Shown here piece after piece: positions 23,701 through 35,700 of a stretch of DNA of 59,247 nt. The notes under the pieces were generated by a model. That model did no database searches and was not told where the DNA came from. It was given only the letters and a program-made list of their open reading frames with translations. Every line of letters begins with the position of its first letter. The first letter of the stretch is position 1. Origin of the DNA: Haplomitrium mnioides (Eukaryota > Marchantiophyta > Haplomitriopsida > Calobryales); the NCBI GenBank assembly GCA_049999725.1, contig JBNGIS010020577.1:36007-95253 (forward strand). Direction: 5' to 3'. Position numbers and translations under genes: made by a program.

Positions 23701-24510
23701 AGTCATGGGTATGCATCAGAGTGTCAAACTCAAATAGGTGGCTGGGGCTTGGATGGTGTAATAAGGAATCATTCATGGAAGCTTAGGGGTGTTGTTAATG
23801 GAATTGATGAACAAGAGTGGAATCCAGAGATTGATCCCTGTCTGAGGGAGGATGGTTACAGCAATTATTCAATATCCAACTTACAAGGCAAAGCAGCGTG
23901 CAAGGCTGCTCTTCAAAGGGAGTTGGGTTTTCCAGTCCGAAGTAATGTTCCCTTGTTGGGTTTTATTGGGAGACTGGACAACCAGAAAGGTGTGGACATC
24001 ATTGCAGATGCCATGCCATGGATGATGAGCCAGGACTTACAATTGGTAATGCTTGGTTCTGGGAGGGCAGACTTAGAAAATATGCTTCGGCATTTTGAGC
24101 ACTCCTATAGGGATAAAGTTCGAGGATGGGTTGGGTTTTCTGTTAAGATGGCACATCGAATCACTGCTGGAGCAGACATTCTCCTCATGCCTTCACGTTT
24201 TGAACCATGTGGGTTGAATCAGCTCTATGCCATGAAATACGGTACTGTTCCAGTTGTACACGGAGTGGGGGGTTTGAGGGACACTGTGACGCCTTTTGAT
24301 CCTTTCTCTGAGAGTGGCCTGGGTTGGACCTTTAACAGTGCAAATGCAGATGGACTAATCGAAGCTATTGGCAATGCAATGTGGACTTACCTTGACTATA
24401 AACAGAGTTGGGAGGGAATTCAAAGGCGAGGGATGTCTCAAGACTTGAGTTGGGACAATGCTGCCCAGTTGTACGAGGAGGTTGTGGTGGCTGCCAAGTA
24501 CCAATGGTAA
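14745..24510 (+). CDS. SS2: Starch synthase II, chloroplastic (8 exons)
   Basis: Transfers glucose from ADP-glucose to growing alpha-1,4-glucan chains of amylopectin in the plastid stroma. Exons: 14745-15125, 15504-16071, 16223-16287, 16451-16528, 16773-16883, 17051-17095, 23224-23397 and 23557-24510. All joins keep frame with GT-AG borders and give 791 residues, close to plant SSII length. The first ~100 residues look like a transit peptide ending near VAVRA; the start at 14745 is the least certain point. Residues ~130-300 are a Ser/Pro-rich linker. The GT5 catalytic domain begins at [20 protein letters not shown]; the ADP-glucose-binding KTGGL (residues ~315-319) is split by intron 2. GVGGL (~710-714) and [10 protein letters not shown] with the conserved Glu near 690 lie in the last exon, and the protein ends VAAKYQW. 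The C-terminus and the GRGP exon border identify SSII rather than SSI, SSIII or GBSS. Intron 6 is 6,128 bp and full of repeats. Confidence 0.93.
17282..18050 (+). repeat. Intronic dispersed repeat, copy 1 (split)
   Basis: GGTAGAGTGCTAGGCA...GCATCATGACCGATTTTTCCTG begins a repeat whose left half runs to about 17545. Its right half (ATTATGAGGCTGAATAATCTGAAACTTTGTG to TTTTTCCTAGACTATTGCAGCTTCC) reappears at about 17889-18050 after ~340 bp of other sequence. The overlap of the halves suggests an internal duplication or insertion. It belongs to the same family as 19185-19495 and 21944-22255. Confidence 0.7.
19185..19495 (+). repeat. Intronic dispersed repeat, copy 2
   Basis: A ~310-bp unit from TTGGTGGAGTGCTAGGCATC to CTCTCCACAACTTCATAAC. 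It matches copy 3 closely over blocks such as GGACCTGCTGT[C/T]GGGA, GTGGCAGCTTGTCAC and CTACACATGATGAGGCTGA. It has no open frame, no clear terminal inverted repeats and no clear tRNA-type B box, so I leave it unclassified (MITE, SINE or LTR fragment). Confidence 0.8.
19560..20540 (-). mobile_element. L1-type LINE reverse transcriptase relic
   Basis: On the minus strand, pieces of a non-LTR reverse transcriptase appear in the correct order but in shifting frames: [10 protein letters not shown] with [12 protein letters not shown] (20298-20190), [10 protein letters not shown] with AHAL (about 20150-20080), the catalytic YADD (20005-20016), and ASGLKIN (about 19940). This order and these motifs are typical of plant L1-clade LINEs. 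Endonuclease and 3' end are not recognised. It lies antisense inside intron 6 of starch synthase II and cannot be functional because of frameshifts. Confidence 0.82.
20590..21190. other. Promoter-like, internally repetitive intron segment
   Basis: This holds a G-box-like CCACGTGTCA (about 20614), a pair of near-identical blocks (ACCTGGGCACTAGTTGTTTT and ACCTGGGCACCAATTGTTTT, about 20811 and 20838) and a TATA-like ATGTATATATAAATC (about 20873). Then come imperfect ~45-60-bp repeats around CTGCTATCACAAAGGAGAAG, CTGCTTTTGCAAGGAAGAG and GCTGTCGGGAGGAAGAG (20994-21170). It looks like an old LTR or other transposon promoter, but no second copy is present to confirm it. Confidence 0.35.
21944..22255 (+). 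repeat. Intronic dispersed repeat, copy 3
   Basis: TCATGGTGGAGTGCTAGGCAAC to TTTTACTCTCGGCATCGTCATAG parallels copy 2 over ~310 bp with scattered substitutions and small indels. Three copies of this family lie within 5 kb, all in intron 6 and all in the same orientation. Confidence 0.78.
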
Positions 24511-25393
24511 TTCTGGTCCTTCCTCTTTTAAAGAACCAAGCAACCCAAGGTAAGAGAGAGGACTCGAGGAGTTTTTCTCATTTCTAATTGTTTCACCACA
24601 TCAATTCATCATCCATATACAAAAATTAGTAATGAAAGTCAAGAGCCTGTTTTTTCGTTGGCTGTTACGATTCAGATTATACGTAGATGAAAATGTGCCA
24701 CGAGTAGAATGCGCACATGTCTTGACCGCGCCTTGTGTACAGGAATTTTTTATAGTGTGTAAACTATTATCGCCACGTTGTTTGTATTCATTCTTTTTGA
24801 ACTGATCGTCTGCTTACATGAGTACGGTAGAAAAGATGGACTTGTACGACTATCAATACACAGCGATTTTTATAAGTAATGTAAGCGCCATCGTTATCGA
24901 AACTGAAGAGTGGGAACAACACGTGTTGCGAGCTTTTAATGAATAATTCTTACAAAAGAGTAAAATGGCAAACATAGGGACACCAAAATTCTCCTGATCC
25001 ATTACAATTTCCAGAAGACGTGGCAACATCCCATTCACACCTCACTCACCATGACCATGACCGATACCTGCTACCATCATGCGTGCAACAGCCTACCATC
25101 AAAGGCAAAAATACCTCTCTAATGCCGACCAAAGACACACTTGGCCACAACTCTACACTATGTCTACCAATGGTAAGCTTATACACAGTTGACCAGCACC
25201 TGTTGGCCCAACAGTAGGCACAGGGGACACAATGAAAATGTGTCCAATACCATGGAGCTCTTACTTCCCAGATGTGTGGGAATAATGCACAATTCCATAC
25301 TAACTAAATTGAAAGCACAATCTAAGGGTAGTACTAATGCACTCCATCGCTACATGATCACAATGCACCAAGTTGTAGGACCATATGTACTAT
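24511..25393. other. Convergent 3' intergenic region
   Basis: This separates the ends of starch synthase II (+) and the UBC7-type gene (-) and must hold both 3' UTRs. No further exon, RNA gene or element is recognised, and no clear poly(A) signal can be placed. Confidence 0.5.
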
Positions 25394-28054
25394 TTACAGT
25401 ACTTCCTGAGATTTCCTTACAATTCGGCTCACTTTCCTTTTGAATTCTTCCTTGGTCTCCCGCCACTCTTTCTGCACAGTAATGCTAACCCGTTTCACAA
25501 ATTAGCTCCGAAGTTCACCACTTAGTACTAAATTTGTAGTCACGCACAGTTCCACGATCTCAAAAGGCTATGAAGAAGTCTTGAGTTATACTTTGACAAA
25601 ACCCAGTTTATGTTTTTAAGACCACAAGAAAGCATTTCTGTGATCAGACGATTCAAGAGTCTTTGTCACTGCATGCAGTAAAGACACGTTGTGGATTTTT
25701 CCTGCCAGAACCTTAACAATGACGATCTAGGAGAGAAATGGACTTACTGCTGCATCAATGTTTGCAGGAGACTCATCATTTGGGCTGGACAGCATTGAAA
25801 TGATGCTAAGCAGAATGGTTTCCACCTTCGATATAAAAATATTTAGTCAGAAAATTAAACTTCTATCTACAACAATATGACAGAATTCAACTAGCAACAC
25901 CGAGTGAGCTCCTGCACTCAACTACATGTCCTTTCAAGCAGACAAACATAATACAGTCACAACCCGAGGAAGCAAGGCTAAACAGCAACTGATAGGAAAA
26001 CACCAATGGTCAAACAATTTACAAATTACAAATTGATAAGAGATAGAATATTTCCTATTCTTGCCATTGAAAAGCCCATACCGTATGGACTGGCGACCAT
26101 CGCTCACTGGCCAGCTCATATCCATTGGGATCATCTCCAGGTGCATGTAGAATAGAAATGCACACTCGCCCATCTGGGTAAACTGTAAAAAAGATTGTAA
26201 ATATTTAGACAGATGCATAATGGTCTGCAAAATAATTAATTTACAACCACAAATCCCCATTCCTCCCCATAGAGTCCTTCAACTCTGGATTTGCAATTTC
26301 CAGAGTAGGCTGAGGTTTTCAGAATTGCTCTGAAACACAAACTTTGAAGTGTGAATCCAAAACGCTAAGCCTGCCGTCCACTTCAAATTAATAAGCTGTA
26401 ACCAACCTGTGGCAGGAGGCCGATTCCTCCAAATGAAAATAGGAACCTATTAACAGTCCAAAAGCAATTCAGGAAGAAAGAACAAAATGCCATCACACAA
26501 ATATATCACCGACACCTACCTCATTTACAAAACACTCTACCACACCCCAAAACTCATTCCCCCTTCCTGCCGAACTTCCAATTGGAGGATTTTGCAGCTC
26601 AGCCTTCCAAAACCATGCACATGTACCCCAACACAGAGTTACTGAGTTGCAACGATAGCTCACCATTTGGATGCCACATCTCTGAAGTGAATCTTACTGA
26701 TGGAGGACTGTTTGGATAATTTGACGGAAAGCTCATAATGGCATTGAAATAACCACCCTCACTGGAAACCAAGAAAAATAAGCCAATTTCATCAGCGTAA
26801 GTACAGAGGTAGATCACTGGAAACTGGAAAATAGTCAAACAACTTCACCGTGATTACAGCGTCACAATGACACGGCCCCTGGACTGTGATCGGTGGGAAT
26901 TGAACTTCAAAGGTTACTGAGTGTATAACACGGAAACTAAAAGCTAATCAACATAAACTTATCATGAATTCTTACACAGGAAAGCAGCGGGCATAGAGAA
27001 TATATCTGAAACTTGACAAGTAGTACAACTTCTTGTACCGTAAATCTGAAACCCGTTAAAAGACGTTATATTATGCCTAAGTAACACATCAAATCTTAGC
27101 TACAGAACTCCACCCTCACAACCAAGCCCTAAAACAATTTCCGTGGTCAGAACTAGGATTCCTCCACCCCCACTGCCAATCGGAGAGCTACAAACCCACC
27201 ATGCTCTCACGTGATACCTAAACAAAAATAGTGGATTTCAAGGCAAGTCGTAAGAAACTTACTACAGTGTGTCTGGTGGACCAATGATTGTGACGTTCCA
27301 CTCAAAGACATTAGAATCGTCGACAAGGCCCGCTGAGAAACCGTCCACGGGATTTCTAGAGAGATCTGCTCACAGAATGACCAAAGTCAGACAAAATAGT
27401 CTTTAACGAGTAGCAAATTCACGAATGAAGGCTCCGAACCTTTAAAGAGTGATCAATGCAACAAGATACTCGATGAAAACAGATGCGATTATTTGGCTAC
27501 CAGACCAGATCGGATGGGTATCATCCGAGGCTACATGGGTAAGATCCTATCACAGCAGGGAAGCAAACTCTGAAAATAACTAAGGGCAGTAAGACGTCCT
27601 AGATCGTGAACAGATACCAAGAACTTTACGACAGATATTGCATCTACGGTTTAATTTAGTCGATCGTTTCAAGCTCTACGCAACGCCACACGCGAAGTAG
27701 AGAGCCCTAAACCTCGCACATTGGTGAGAAACACATGACTTTTAGCCTTACGTCCTGCACACAATATAACCTAAAATTGCGAATGTGGAATTGCATTGAC
27801 TTCCCTCAGAACGATACTGCAAGGCCTACAAACATCGCACAGTTACTCCGCCAGATCCAGAGGAATACTCTACACCGCAGACCAATTCGACAGATAAAAT
27901 GAAAGCGCGGAATTAACGAATCCACCACCGATCTATAACCCTTGCATGCAAAAACCAAAAAAATTATATAAATCCAGCAGGAAAAAGACGAGGGAAACGA
28001 CTATGCACCTTTGAGCTGCTTACGTAGCAGCAAACTTGCTTGGCTTTCTGACAT
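25394..28054 (-). CDS. UBC7: Ubiquitin-conjugating enzyme E2, UBC7/13/14 (UBE2G) type (6 exons)
   Basis: Accepts ubiquitin from E1 on a catalytic cysteine and passes it on with E3 ligases; this class serves ER-associated and related protein degradation. Minus-strand exons: 28054-28009, 27365-27263, 26761-26664, 26182-26082, 25825-25748 and 25471-25394. All joins keep frame with GT-AG borders and give 167 residues, one longer than my recollection of Arabidopsis UBC7. It starts [15 protein letters not shown]. The HPN motif is at residues ~80-82 and the active cysteine ~90 in [10 protein letters not shown]. It is followed by the acidic insertion [16 protein letters not shown] that marks the UBC7/UBE2G class. 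It ends [10 protein letters not shown]. Nothing is missing or frameshifted, so it is probably functional. Confidence 0.94.
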
Positions 28055-28760
28055 ACTGCACCCAAGCAGATATGCCCCACGGATAGCAACGCAGCCCCTC
28101 TTTTCTTCCTTGCCTCCCGAATCCCGCGCTCTAATCGCCTTTTCTTCACCCTTAGGTGCTCCTCAACGAATCCAAGCAAGCACAACAATCGATCCCTTCA
28201 CCTAGCCTCTGATCCGTCCTTGAGATATCCTCATCACAACAAGTCAGCCTCCAGCCGCTTTGTTCTCATCCACATCTCCATATACCCGGTAGGATGGTGC
28301 GGTGGGAGTGCAGCGTGTCTACTCCACGGCAGAGCAAAATAAAAGCTCGTCGCCTGGCTTACCTGGCCTCTCCCTCTCGCCTCCTCGCCTCACCTCCTCT
28401 GCCTGCGTCCTCCCCTCTTCCTCCTCCCCTCGCTCTTCTCTGCCGGACTCAGTCGTAGCCAAGGACGAGAAGCAGGTGCGGAAGTCACCGAAGCAAAACG
28501 CCAACGGCAATCCTAACGCACACGACGCCCGATGTGCCCCGTTGCTTTGCCATCCTCGACAAGAAACGCATGCTGTGCTTTGGGTTTGGGATTGGGTCTG
28601 GACACGGCGAGGTTCGGCACTAGCTTTGAATGAATGATTATTATAACCAGTTATTATATCTGTTTTTTTTTGGGAGTGTGTAGTACCTTCGTCTCCTACC
28701 CACTGTTTAGGGTTAGCGTTTTAGGGTTTCCTTCAAAGCCGCTCCCACCAAAACCCTAAA
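28055..28760 (-). promoter_or_regulatory. 5' flank of UBC7-type gene with telo-box pair
   Basis: A purine-rich block on the coding strand (complement of the CT-rich stretch 28370-28445) lies 320-390 bp upstream of the start codon, as in GA-rich plant 5' UTRs and promoters. Further out, two telo-box motifs sit in opposite orientation: TTAGGGTTT at 28721-28729 and AAACCCTAA at 28751-28759. Telo-boxes are known in promoters of plant translation and housekeeping genes and as Polycomb recruitment sites. Use by this gene is inferred from position only. The GC-rich open frame at 28302-28637 on the plus strand shows no domain. Confidence 0.4.
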
Positions 28761-31149
28761 ACACTCCGCATGTTCTAATGACACTGCTATGGAAATCTCT
28801 CACCCTCCGGTTTGGGACTTGAATCAATTCAATTCTCTGTGTGCTGATGACTTCCAGTTTTTCCTTCTGGCCTTGACATGGCTATCATATCGTATCATGG
28901 GTCCCTGCACGACTGCAATGTTAGAGAGAGATCGAGAGAGAGATCGAGAGAGAGAGTCATTCCCTGTGCAGTATCTATCACTTGTGATTGGAGGAAGGGA
29001 GAGATGCAAATGAGAAGGATATCAGATGATGTCATGGCAGGACCTTGTGGACTGTTTACTCACTGAGCTGAGCAAATTTCATTGCTTCTTGAATTACAGA
29101 AATTCAATAATTGTAGAATCTAGAAGCTTTCACTGTTGAAGAGGTACCAGTGACCAAGAATATTTCTGTGACTTTTCAACCAACAACTAAAGATATTTAG
29201 GTTCGTCTCTGTCTATCCGAGGCAAGGGCAAGGCTACGCAAAGGGAAGGGAAGGGAAGGGAAAGAGCTGGAAGTTTTATAATAGCGTTACATACTGTGCA
29301 GAAGAAGGATTGAATACAGCGATTCTATTATTATTAGGAACAAAGAAGATGCCTAGCACTGCATATATTTCAATTTGATTTGATTTTGGAAGAACAGCAG
29401 CATGTACCTGGAAAGTAAAACAAAGAGAGGGGGGAAAAAGAAACTCCGAATGCTGCTAGTGGGGTGGGAATAGTAAAGGGTCAGTAAGGTGAATTCTGTC
29501 AGACGAAAGAAACTTTCTTGCAGTGCACATTTTCCAAGATGCTGCTGCAGCACATTTCTAGCTTCTTTAATTAATTCAGGCATTTTAAAGAAGCTCTCAT
29601 CTTCTTCTATTTCGTCTGGAGAACCTACCGAAGAGGGCACAGCTCCAGAGATGCACACATGGAGAGAGGTGGTGCAGCAGGTGAGATAAGAGATTTATTA
29701 AACAATTCTATGCTGCTGGACAGGGAGAAAGTACGCACACAGCTTGACTGCTAATTGCTCGGGTCACCCACCAATAAAAGAAAAGAAAGATGCTGTGAGT
29801 AACGAAAGCTGGTTGAGAGGAACCTAGTAACGTGCGAGTAGCAGAAAGGTGGAAAGGTTTTCCAGTTTCGCTTCTTGCCATGCAATGACTGCGGTAGGGA
29901 CGGTTTTAGGCAGGCAGGTAGGCAGGCAGGCACGCACGCACGAGACAGGCAATTCAAACTCGTATCTCAAAAGTTGTGGATGCCCACATCACCTAGTGAA
30001 ATGTAAAAGGTCATATCCAGTTCACCAGTTACCAAGCCACCCTACCAAACTGTGAAAGTTGCGGATCACCATCTTAATCACAAGTTGGATGCAAAAGTTG
30101 TTTATGCCTGGCAAAGTCATACAAAAGTTGTCTGTCTCCATCACTGTTGCATCTATCTTGGGTGGCTGGACATCTGAGGGGCATATCCATGCTCATCTGT
30201 GGCCCAAATCAGACAAAATGTGTGCAAAGATCGGCCATTCCTCATCATTTCTGTTACCATTAGCTACCCAACAAAAAAGGTTCCAGAAATGAGGCAGAGG
30301 GGAGGATAAGAGCTACCATGAGAGGTAGCAGTTTTCTATCTTGCAAACTGCACCCACGGCCGACTGCGTCCATATTTTACGGCATGCTGGAACATCTTAC
30401 CCGCAAAAATTCTTACCTGAAAATGCAAGTACTTTAGAAGTCACGCAGGATAAGAATGCTTGGAAGCTAAATAAATTGTTAAATCACTTCAGTCTGACCA
30501 CGGCAGACAACAAGACTGATTTGGCTGTCATTCCTTCTCGAGAAAGGTAGGATTTGGTTCTGGCATCAAAGATTAGTTCATTTCCAAGTTCCGTACAGGA
30601 CGGATGTTGGTCGGTTCGTTTACAGTCCTTTTCTCAAATTGCACAGGAGCACGTAAATCTTCTCCTGGGGCTGCATATCTCCAAGTTCACCACTGAATGC
30701 AAGCATGAAATCTCATGGCTAGTAGACTGCTGAGAATCACACTGTTTCTGTCTGGATTGGGCACTGGCAACAAATCAATACAAGTATACATCGCAGGGTA
30801 CAGTAACCAGGTCCGTCTTATCTTGCCGCTCATCGTGATCAGAGTAGGTGGACACCTCCACTGCAGTAGTAGGGTAGTGGTGGCTTTGCTACGTCCATTT
30901 CAGCGCTTTAAAGGTGATCCTCACTGTACAATCCTTAAATCTCGCACAGCACTCATGCACGCGGGTACATAATCTGTTCAGTAGTAGTTGAAATGGATCG
31001 GACGTTCCTACACCTAAGAACAGCACGCTGGCTGGAATACGATATTGTCACGAAAGATGGCATCATCATACTGTATTTCCAGGTCAATACAATGAGAAAC
31101 CAAAGAAAAGAGATAATCTCACTGTCACGTCATTGCCTCTCGAAATTTT
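28761..31149. other. Intergenic region with simple repeats
   Basis: No gene is recognised. Simple repeats include (GAGAGATC)n at about 28920-28955, (GGGAA)n near 29245-29265 and a GGCAGGCA/CACGCACG tract near 29911-29942. A minus-strand open frame at 29353-29658 includes an acidic segment (SPDEIEEDESFFKMPELI) that faintly resembles acidic tails of ERF transcription factors. With no AP2 domain nearby I do not call a gene. Confidence 0.4.
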
Positions 31150-31425
31150 GCCGCAACTGCCACCGAAACTTGCGTCAGTGCTACTCGTGATTAAATTTGC
31201 TCACTGCCACCCAACTTGGATCAGTGCTACTCGTGATTAAATTTGCTCACTGCCACCCAACTTGGATCAGTGCCACTCGTGAGCAATTTTTCTAACTGCC
31301 CACCGAAAGTTGGGCCAGTGCCACTCGTGAGCAATTTTTCTAACTGCCCCCTGAAAGTTGGGCCAGTGCCACTTGTAAACAATTTTGCTCTCGCTGCCAC
31401 CGCCAGGGGCACTCGTGAACAATTT
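31150..31425. repeat. Tandem minisatellite, 46-48-bp period, about 5 copies
   Basis: Unit starts (CAGTG) lie at 31176, 31222, 31268, 31316 and 31364, so the period moves from 46 to 48 bp. The common core is CAGTGC[T/C]ACTCGTGA...CTGCC. Where the period is 48, both strands stay open, giving a repeated 16-residue reading, but the 46-bp copies break it. I therefore treat it as non-coding. Confidence 0.85.
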
Positions 31426-32391
31426 TGCAGGTCCAATTTTACCACACTGATACGACGCATTTCCAACTTTCCCTTTGTTCAATTCGGCATGCGACGCAAT
31501 GTGATAAGTCCAATGCAGATTTTAGAAAGGTGGAGCCGGTGGATGGTCTCCCGCTTTTGTTGTGATGACCAAGAATCGTCTGTACACTTCGTGGTTCCGT
31601 TTCCAACTCTAGCAAATTCATCCCAAAGGTTCTGCTTCCGACTCTTTCCACGGAGGGCATTCCAATGCGTGATCAGCATCGTCATATCTACAAATTCAGA
31701 CAGCACGAGTTAGAGAAAAGATGACAAGATTCATGCAGACAGAACATTGGATACACCGCTCCCGACAAATATGGCGTTTGAAGTGTCCTCCATTACGGGA
31801 GTCGTTCGCATAACTCCATGGACTATTTTTAGTTAAGATCGTGAAAGGCATGATCGCGTGAAACGCATTTCATGCAAGTATGTGCCGTGCTTCGAAATTG
31901 GAATGTCTTAACCAATCCAATCCAATCCAATCCATTATTGGAATATAGCCAATGACTACAAAAGCCCGACGTCGGACTGTCAGCATTCAGCGTTTTTGGA
32001 GGTCAATAAGTGGGTTGGCTCCACCCGAAATCGCATTAAACGAGGAGACAGCATTCCAACATGTTCCACAGGGCCCCTCTTGATCTGGACACTTGCAGGT
32101 AGAAAGGTTTGGCCGTCTACATCATGTATTTCTGGGTCACGGGGAACCAGTAGTTCTATTGCCAAGCAACGCTATCAATCAACCAGAGGTTTGATGACTT
32201 CTTTAGGGCAGTAAGTGCACCTACTGTCAAACATTGGATAAAAATTCAACGTTTCTTGAACTTGGGCTCCCAAGCATCGTAAGTTGATACGGTGTATGCA
32301 AAAGAGATTCATTTTGCTAACAAATGATTAGATCTCCTGGCAAACTTGCAGATTATTATTCCTGCGAAGGTAGTTGGTGATGGCTGACCTC

Positions 32392-32393
<2 letters not shown>
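31426..32393. other. Intergenic region, nothing recognised
   Basis: Unique-looking sequence with a short (CAATC)n run at about 31914-31933. No exon, RNA gene or mobile element is supported. Confidence 0.4.

Positions 32394-32423
<30 letters not shown>
32394..32423. repeat. (GA)n microsatellite
   Basis: An uninterrupted GAGAGA run of about 30 bp. It lies just downstream of a possible alternative last exon of the coiled-coil gene (32520-32444 on the minus strand). Confidence 0.9.
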
Positions 32424-32427
<4 letters not shown>

Positions 32428-32752
32428 CTTCTTGGAAGGAGTTTCAGCAAATTGAATAGATATCTTGCACTTCGTCTTCGAGCTTAACGAAATCCTCCGG
32501 TCTGCCAATTTCGAGATTTCCTGTACGAACAAGCCTTCTTTTAGTAAGTTCTTAATACCAACGTTGATAATGGTGAAGAAAGATATGTGAGTCATGAGTT
32601 ACTGTTGTGACCAGAGTTCAGAAAGGCAGAAGTGCAGTGGAATGCAGTAGAAACGCCGATCTACACAAAGTTTTAGAACTCTGTTTTCCTCAGGTTCACA
32701 TACACGCATGTTCTGTAGGCTTTAAACAGGTGACATGATCAGGTGATTTAGA

Positions 32753-35700
32753 CTAGTCGCAATAGATGATCACAGGAGTAGAAAATTGGACAACCTGCTT
32801 CTGGATATCAGCAAGGGTGTTAGTAGGCTCCCGGAGTTACATTTTCCCACACCTTCGTCAGTCACGCAATGTTTACAAATACTTACGCCAACGAAACCTC
32901 GAAGCTTCCTGTTCCATCTGAACTAAGAGTTTGATTGGTAAACTAATCTGCTAAACGACATTCTGCTAGCCATTCCACTGATTGGCAAAACAATATACGG
33001 ACAAGAGAGATTTCGATTCGTACCGGAGAAGGATCTCTTCCGAAAACATCAAACTTGATGGACCTTCACTAGAGCAGCGAAGATTCTGCAAGAAATTGGA
33101 AGAGAATTTCGTAAGGTTTGACCAATGGCAATTTGGAAGGTAAGAAAACAACCAGTTGGGATGGTTACCTTATCGATGTCGCAAGTCAAAGATTGGCAAA
33201 ATCCTTTCAACTCTGCTCAAATACTTGCAGTGGTATTAAATCCTGCGCCTTTGATTAAATCTTTTCGTAGACTCAAATCTCTCTGGTTGAACCTGCACAA
33301 ATGTAGCTGAGTCATGCCAGTGCACGTACTTCTCAAATGATGCAACAAATTTGCAGAGCCCTTCTTCCATGCCTTCACACCAAACACAAGGTAACATTTG
33401 TCGGTGCCTTGCAGCTGGGACCATTGACCATGTGTTGACGATGGCATGAAATTAGAATTCTCTTTGGAGGAATCGTTTTACTGTAACGGACCACACAAAT
33501 AGTTAATGGGTAGAGTACCTCCATACCTCTTCTTCTGCCTCTTTCAGTTCTGCCAATCGATGACAGAGAACTGCTCGCATCTTTGCTTCAGTCTTTCGCC
33601 ATACTTTTTCCCTCATCATTAGTTCCTCTGGCAGGACAGCAGTGTTTTGAGCAAACGCTGAAACGAAGTAATTACCGATAACGGCAATGCTGAAAGAAAG
33701 TTGATTTGTCAGCTAACCTTGAAGAGCCCTGACTTCATTCTCGCTTGAAGAGAAAATGTCAGCTCCTGGCGAATCCCGAGTTACATCTTGAGGTCTTGAG
33801 CTCCTGACTGTCTTTAGATGTGAGCTTAGTCTTGGAGACTTTTGAATAACATGCGAGAGGTTCACATTTTCCTGAGGTGTCAGAGATAAATCCCTTTGGG
33901 CCGGGGCATGTGTGGAACTATGCTGTCTCCCTGGTTTACGACCACTTCCTGAAAAGGACGGACTGCATTTATCTGTGGCTTGCACAGCTTCACTTGGTCT
34001 TGATGTGGCTGAGCCTTTCAACTTCTTGTTCACAACTTGGCGGGGGGGAAACTTCTTTACATCAGATCGAGACAATGCTTGGTAGCTCGCTCGCCAAGGT
34101 TGTTTTCCCATTTCTGCCTTCATGCCACTTGAGAAGGAAGTCAAAGTTCTTTGGCCGACAGGGGAAGAAGACGATTGTGAATCTTCACTTTGAAGTGACA
34201 TGGGAGGGCTATTGTTTGCTTCCTGAAGGCCACTTTCACCACATGATTTGAAAGTATGGCAACCAACACTGGATACTGGTGGAGAAGTCTCAGATGTGGA
34301 AGGACTGCCAGGCTCAAAAGCCTTGCTACCGTTCTTATGATAGCCATTGGAATGAAGTTGTCCACGAAGGCAAGGCTGAGGTTCTGCGTAGGTTGAAATC
34401 AACTGGGGATTTCTGTCAGGTTTTCTCTGGAAATAGACTCCATCAGTGGCCGCTGGAGACTCAGGTAAGATAGGTTTTTCTGGCCGGAAGTAAAGCCTAT
34501 CAGGAACAGATGGAGACTCAGGTAGAATGAATCTTCCCTTTTGCGAGTAGAGAATATCAGGACCTGTTTGAGAGTCTGGTTGAATATGATTGAGTGGACG
34601 GAAGTAAATGTCGTCAGGTACCGATGGAGACTCGGTTTGAACGGGGGCCTTTCGTATTTTACGGTTATCATCAGTGCGATGAAAGACATTGCTTGAGGCA
34701 AAAGTTGCAGGGTGTGAGGGTTCAAGGAGTTTGCTACTTTGGGAAGCCTGTGACTTGAGTCCCGACTTTCGCAGCGTCCGCACTGCTGGAATGTCAAGGG
34801 CGATTTTCGATGCAGGACGGATATGTTCAGGAACTTGACTCCCGTTGGTCTGAATATTGGATCCCCTCGGAATACCTGTTCCAAGATTCTGGAGCATTGG
34901 TGGATAGTTAGTGTATGCCCTACATACGAAGGCAAAAATGAATAGTACATAAGAAAAAAAGATTGTGGTATTATCACCGTCGGAATTTCATTAGTAACCG
35001 CACTCGATGATGATATCCTTTCCGAATCTGCGTTCTTTCTTCCATTTTCTGCAGTTCAAAAATTTTGCATGTGGCACTAAACATGAGTATCTTCATCACT
35101 AAAAGGTACAGGATTTAAGGCCGAACATCTAGTTTAAAGATTTTCTTACCTTCAGCCACAGAATCATTGGTTTGAGCGGGAACAAAACAGCTTTCTTTTC
35201 CTGCAGCGGTAGTCCTACACTCAGCAGGCCTGAACAATAGCATATGAACTTGTTTAGCCCAAGTGCTCAACAGGATGAATTATGAGAACATTCAAAGATT
35301 CATATCCTGAAATTTCTAATTTGAGAAGGTTGTTTCGACGAACTAGCAATCAAAGTTTCTAAAACAGATTTATCCGAACAAAAACTAAATTTTTCTTAAA
35401 CTATGCCTGAGGGTGAATTAACTCCAGCAATCAACATGCAAGAATACTCGTCTGGTTTGCTGACATTTTTGCACTTGCTAGTCGGTCCTCAGCATGGACT
35501 AAATTGACCTCCATCTGACGCTGCCTCCTTTGTGAATGCAACAAATCTTGCCTTAAGGATTCAAGTTCTTCATTCAGCCTGGCAAAATTTCCCGATCCCC
35601 AAAAGGTATTTAGCCAACAACTAAACGAAGGTCGTAAGACCTCTTCAAAAGGCTGACGAATTAAAAATCTTACCGGTGATTTTCTTCCAGCAGCTGTATT

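Noticed and set aside
28302-28637. 111-codon GC-rich plus-strand open frame
   Set aside because: It lies over the CT-rich 5' flank of the UBC7-type gene, is low in complexity and has no domain; openness follows from base composition.
29353-29658. Minus-strand frame resembling an ERF acidic tail
   Set aside because: No AP2 domain or matching exon nearby; the resemblance is a short acidic motif that can arise by chance.
31243-31713. 156-codon open frame
   Set aside because: Half of it is the 46/48-bp minisatellite read through; the rest has no protein-like composition or splice context.
33877-34251. Plus-strand open frame of 124 codons
   Set aside because: Antisense shadow of the 1.17-kb exon of the coiled-coil gene, whose minus-strand frame is much longer and joins neighbouring exons in phase.
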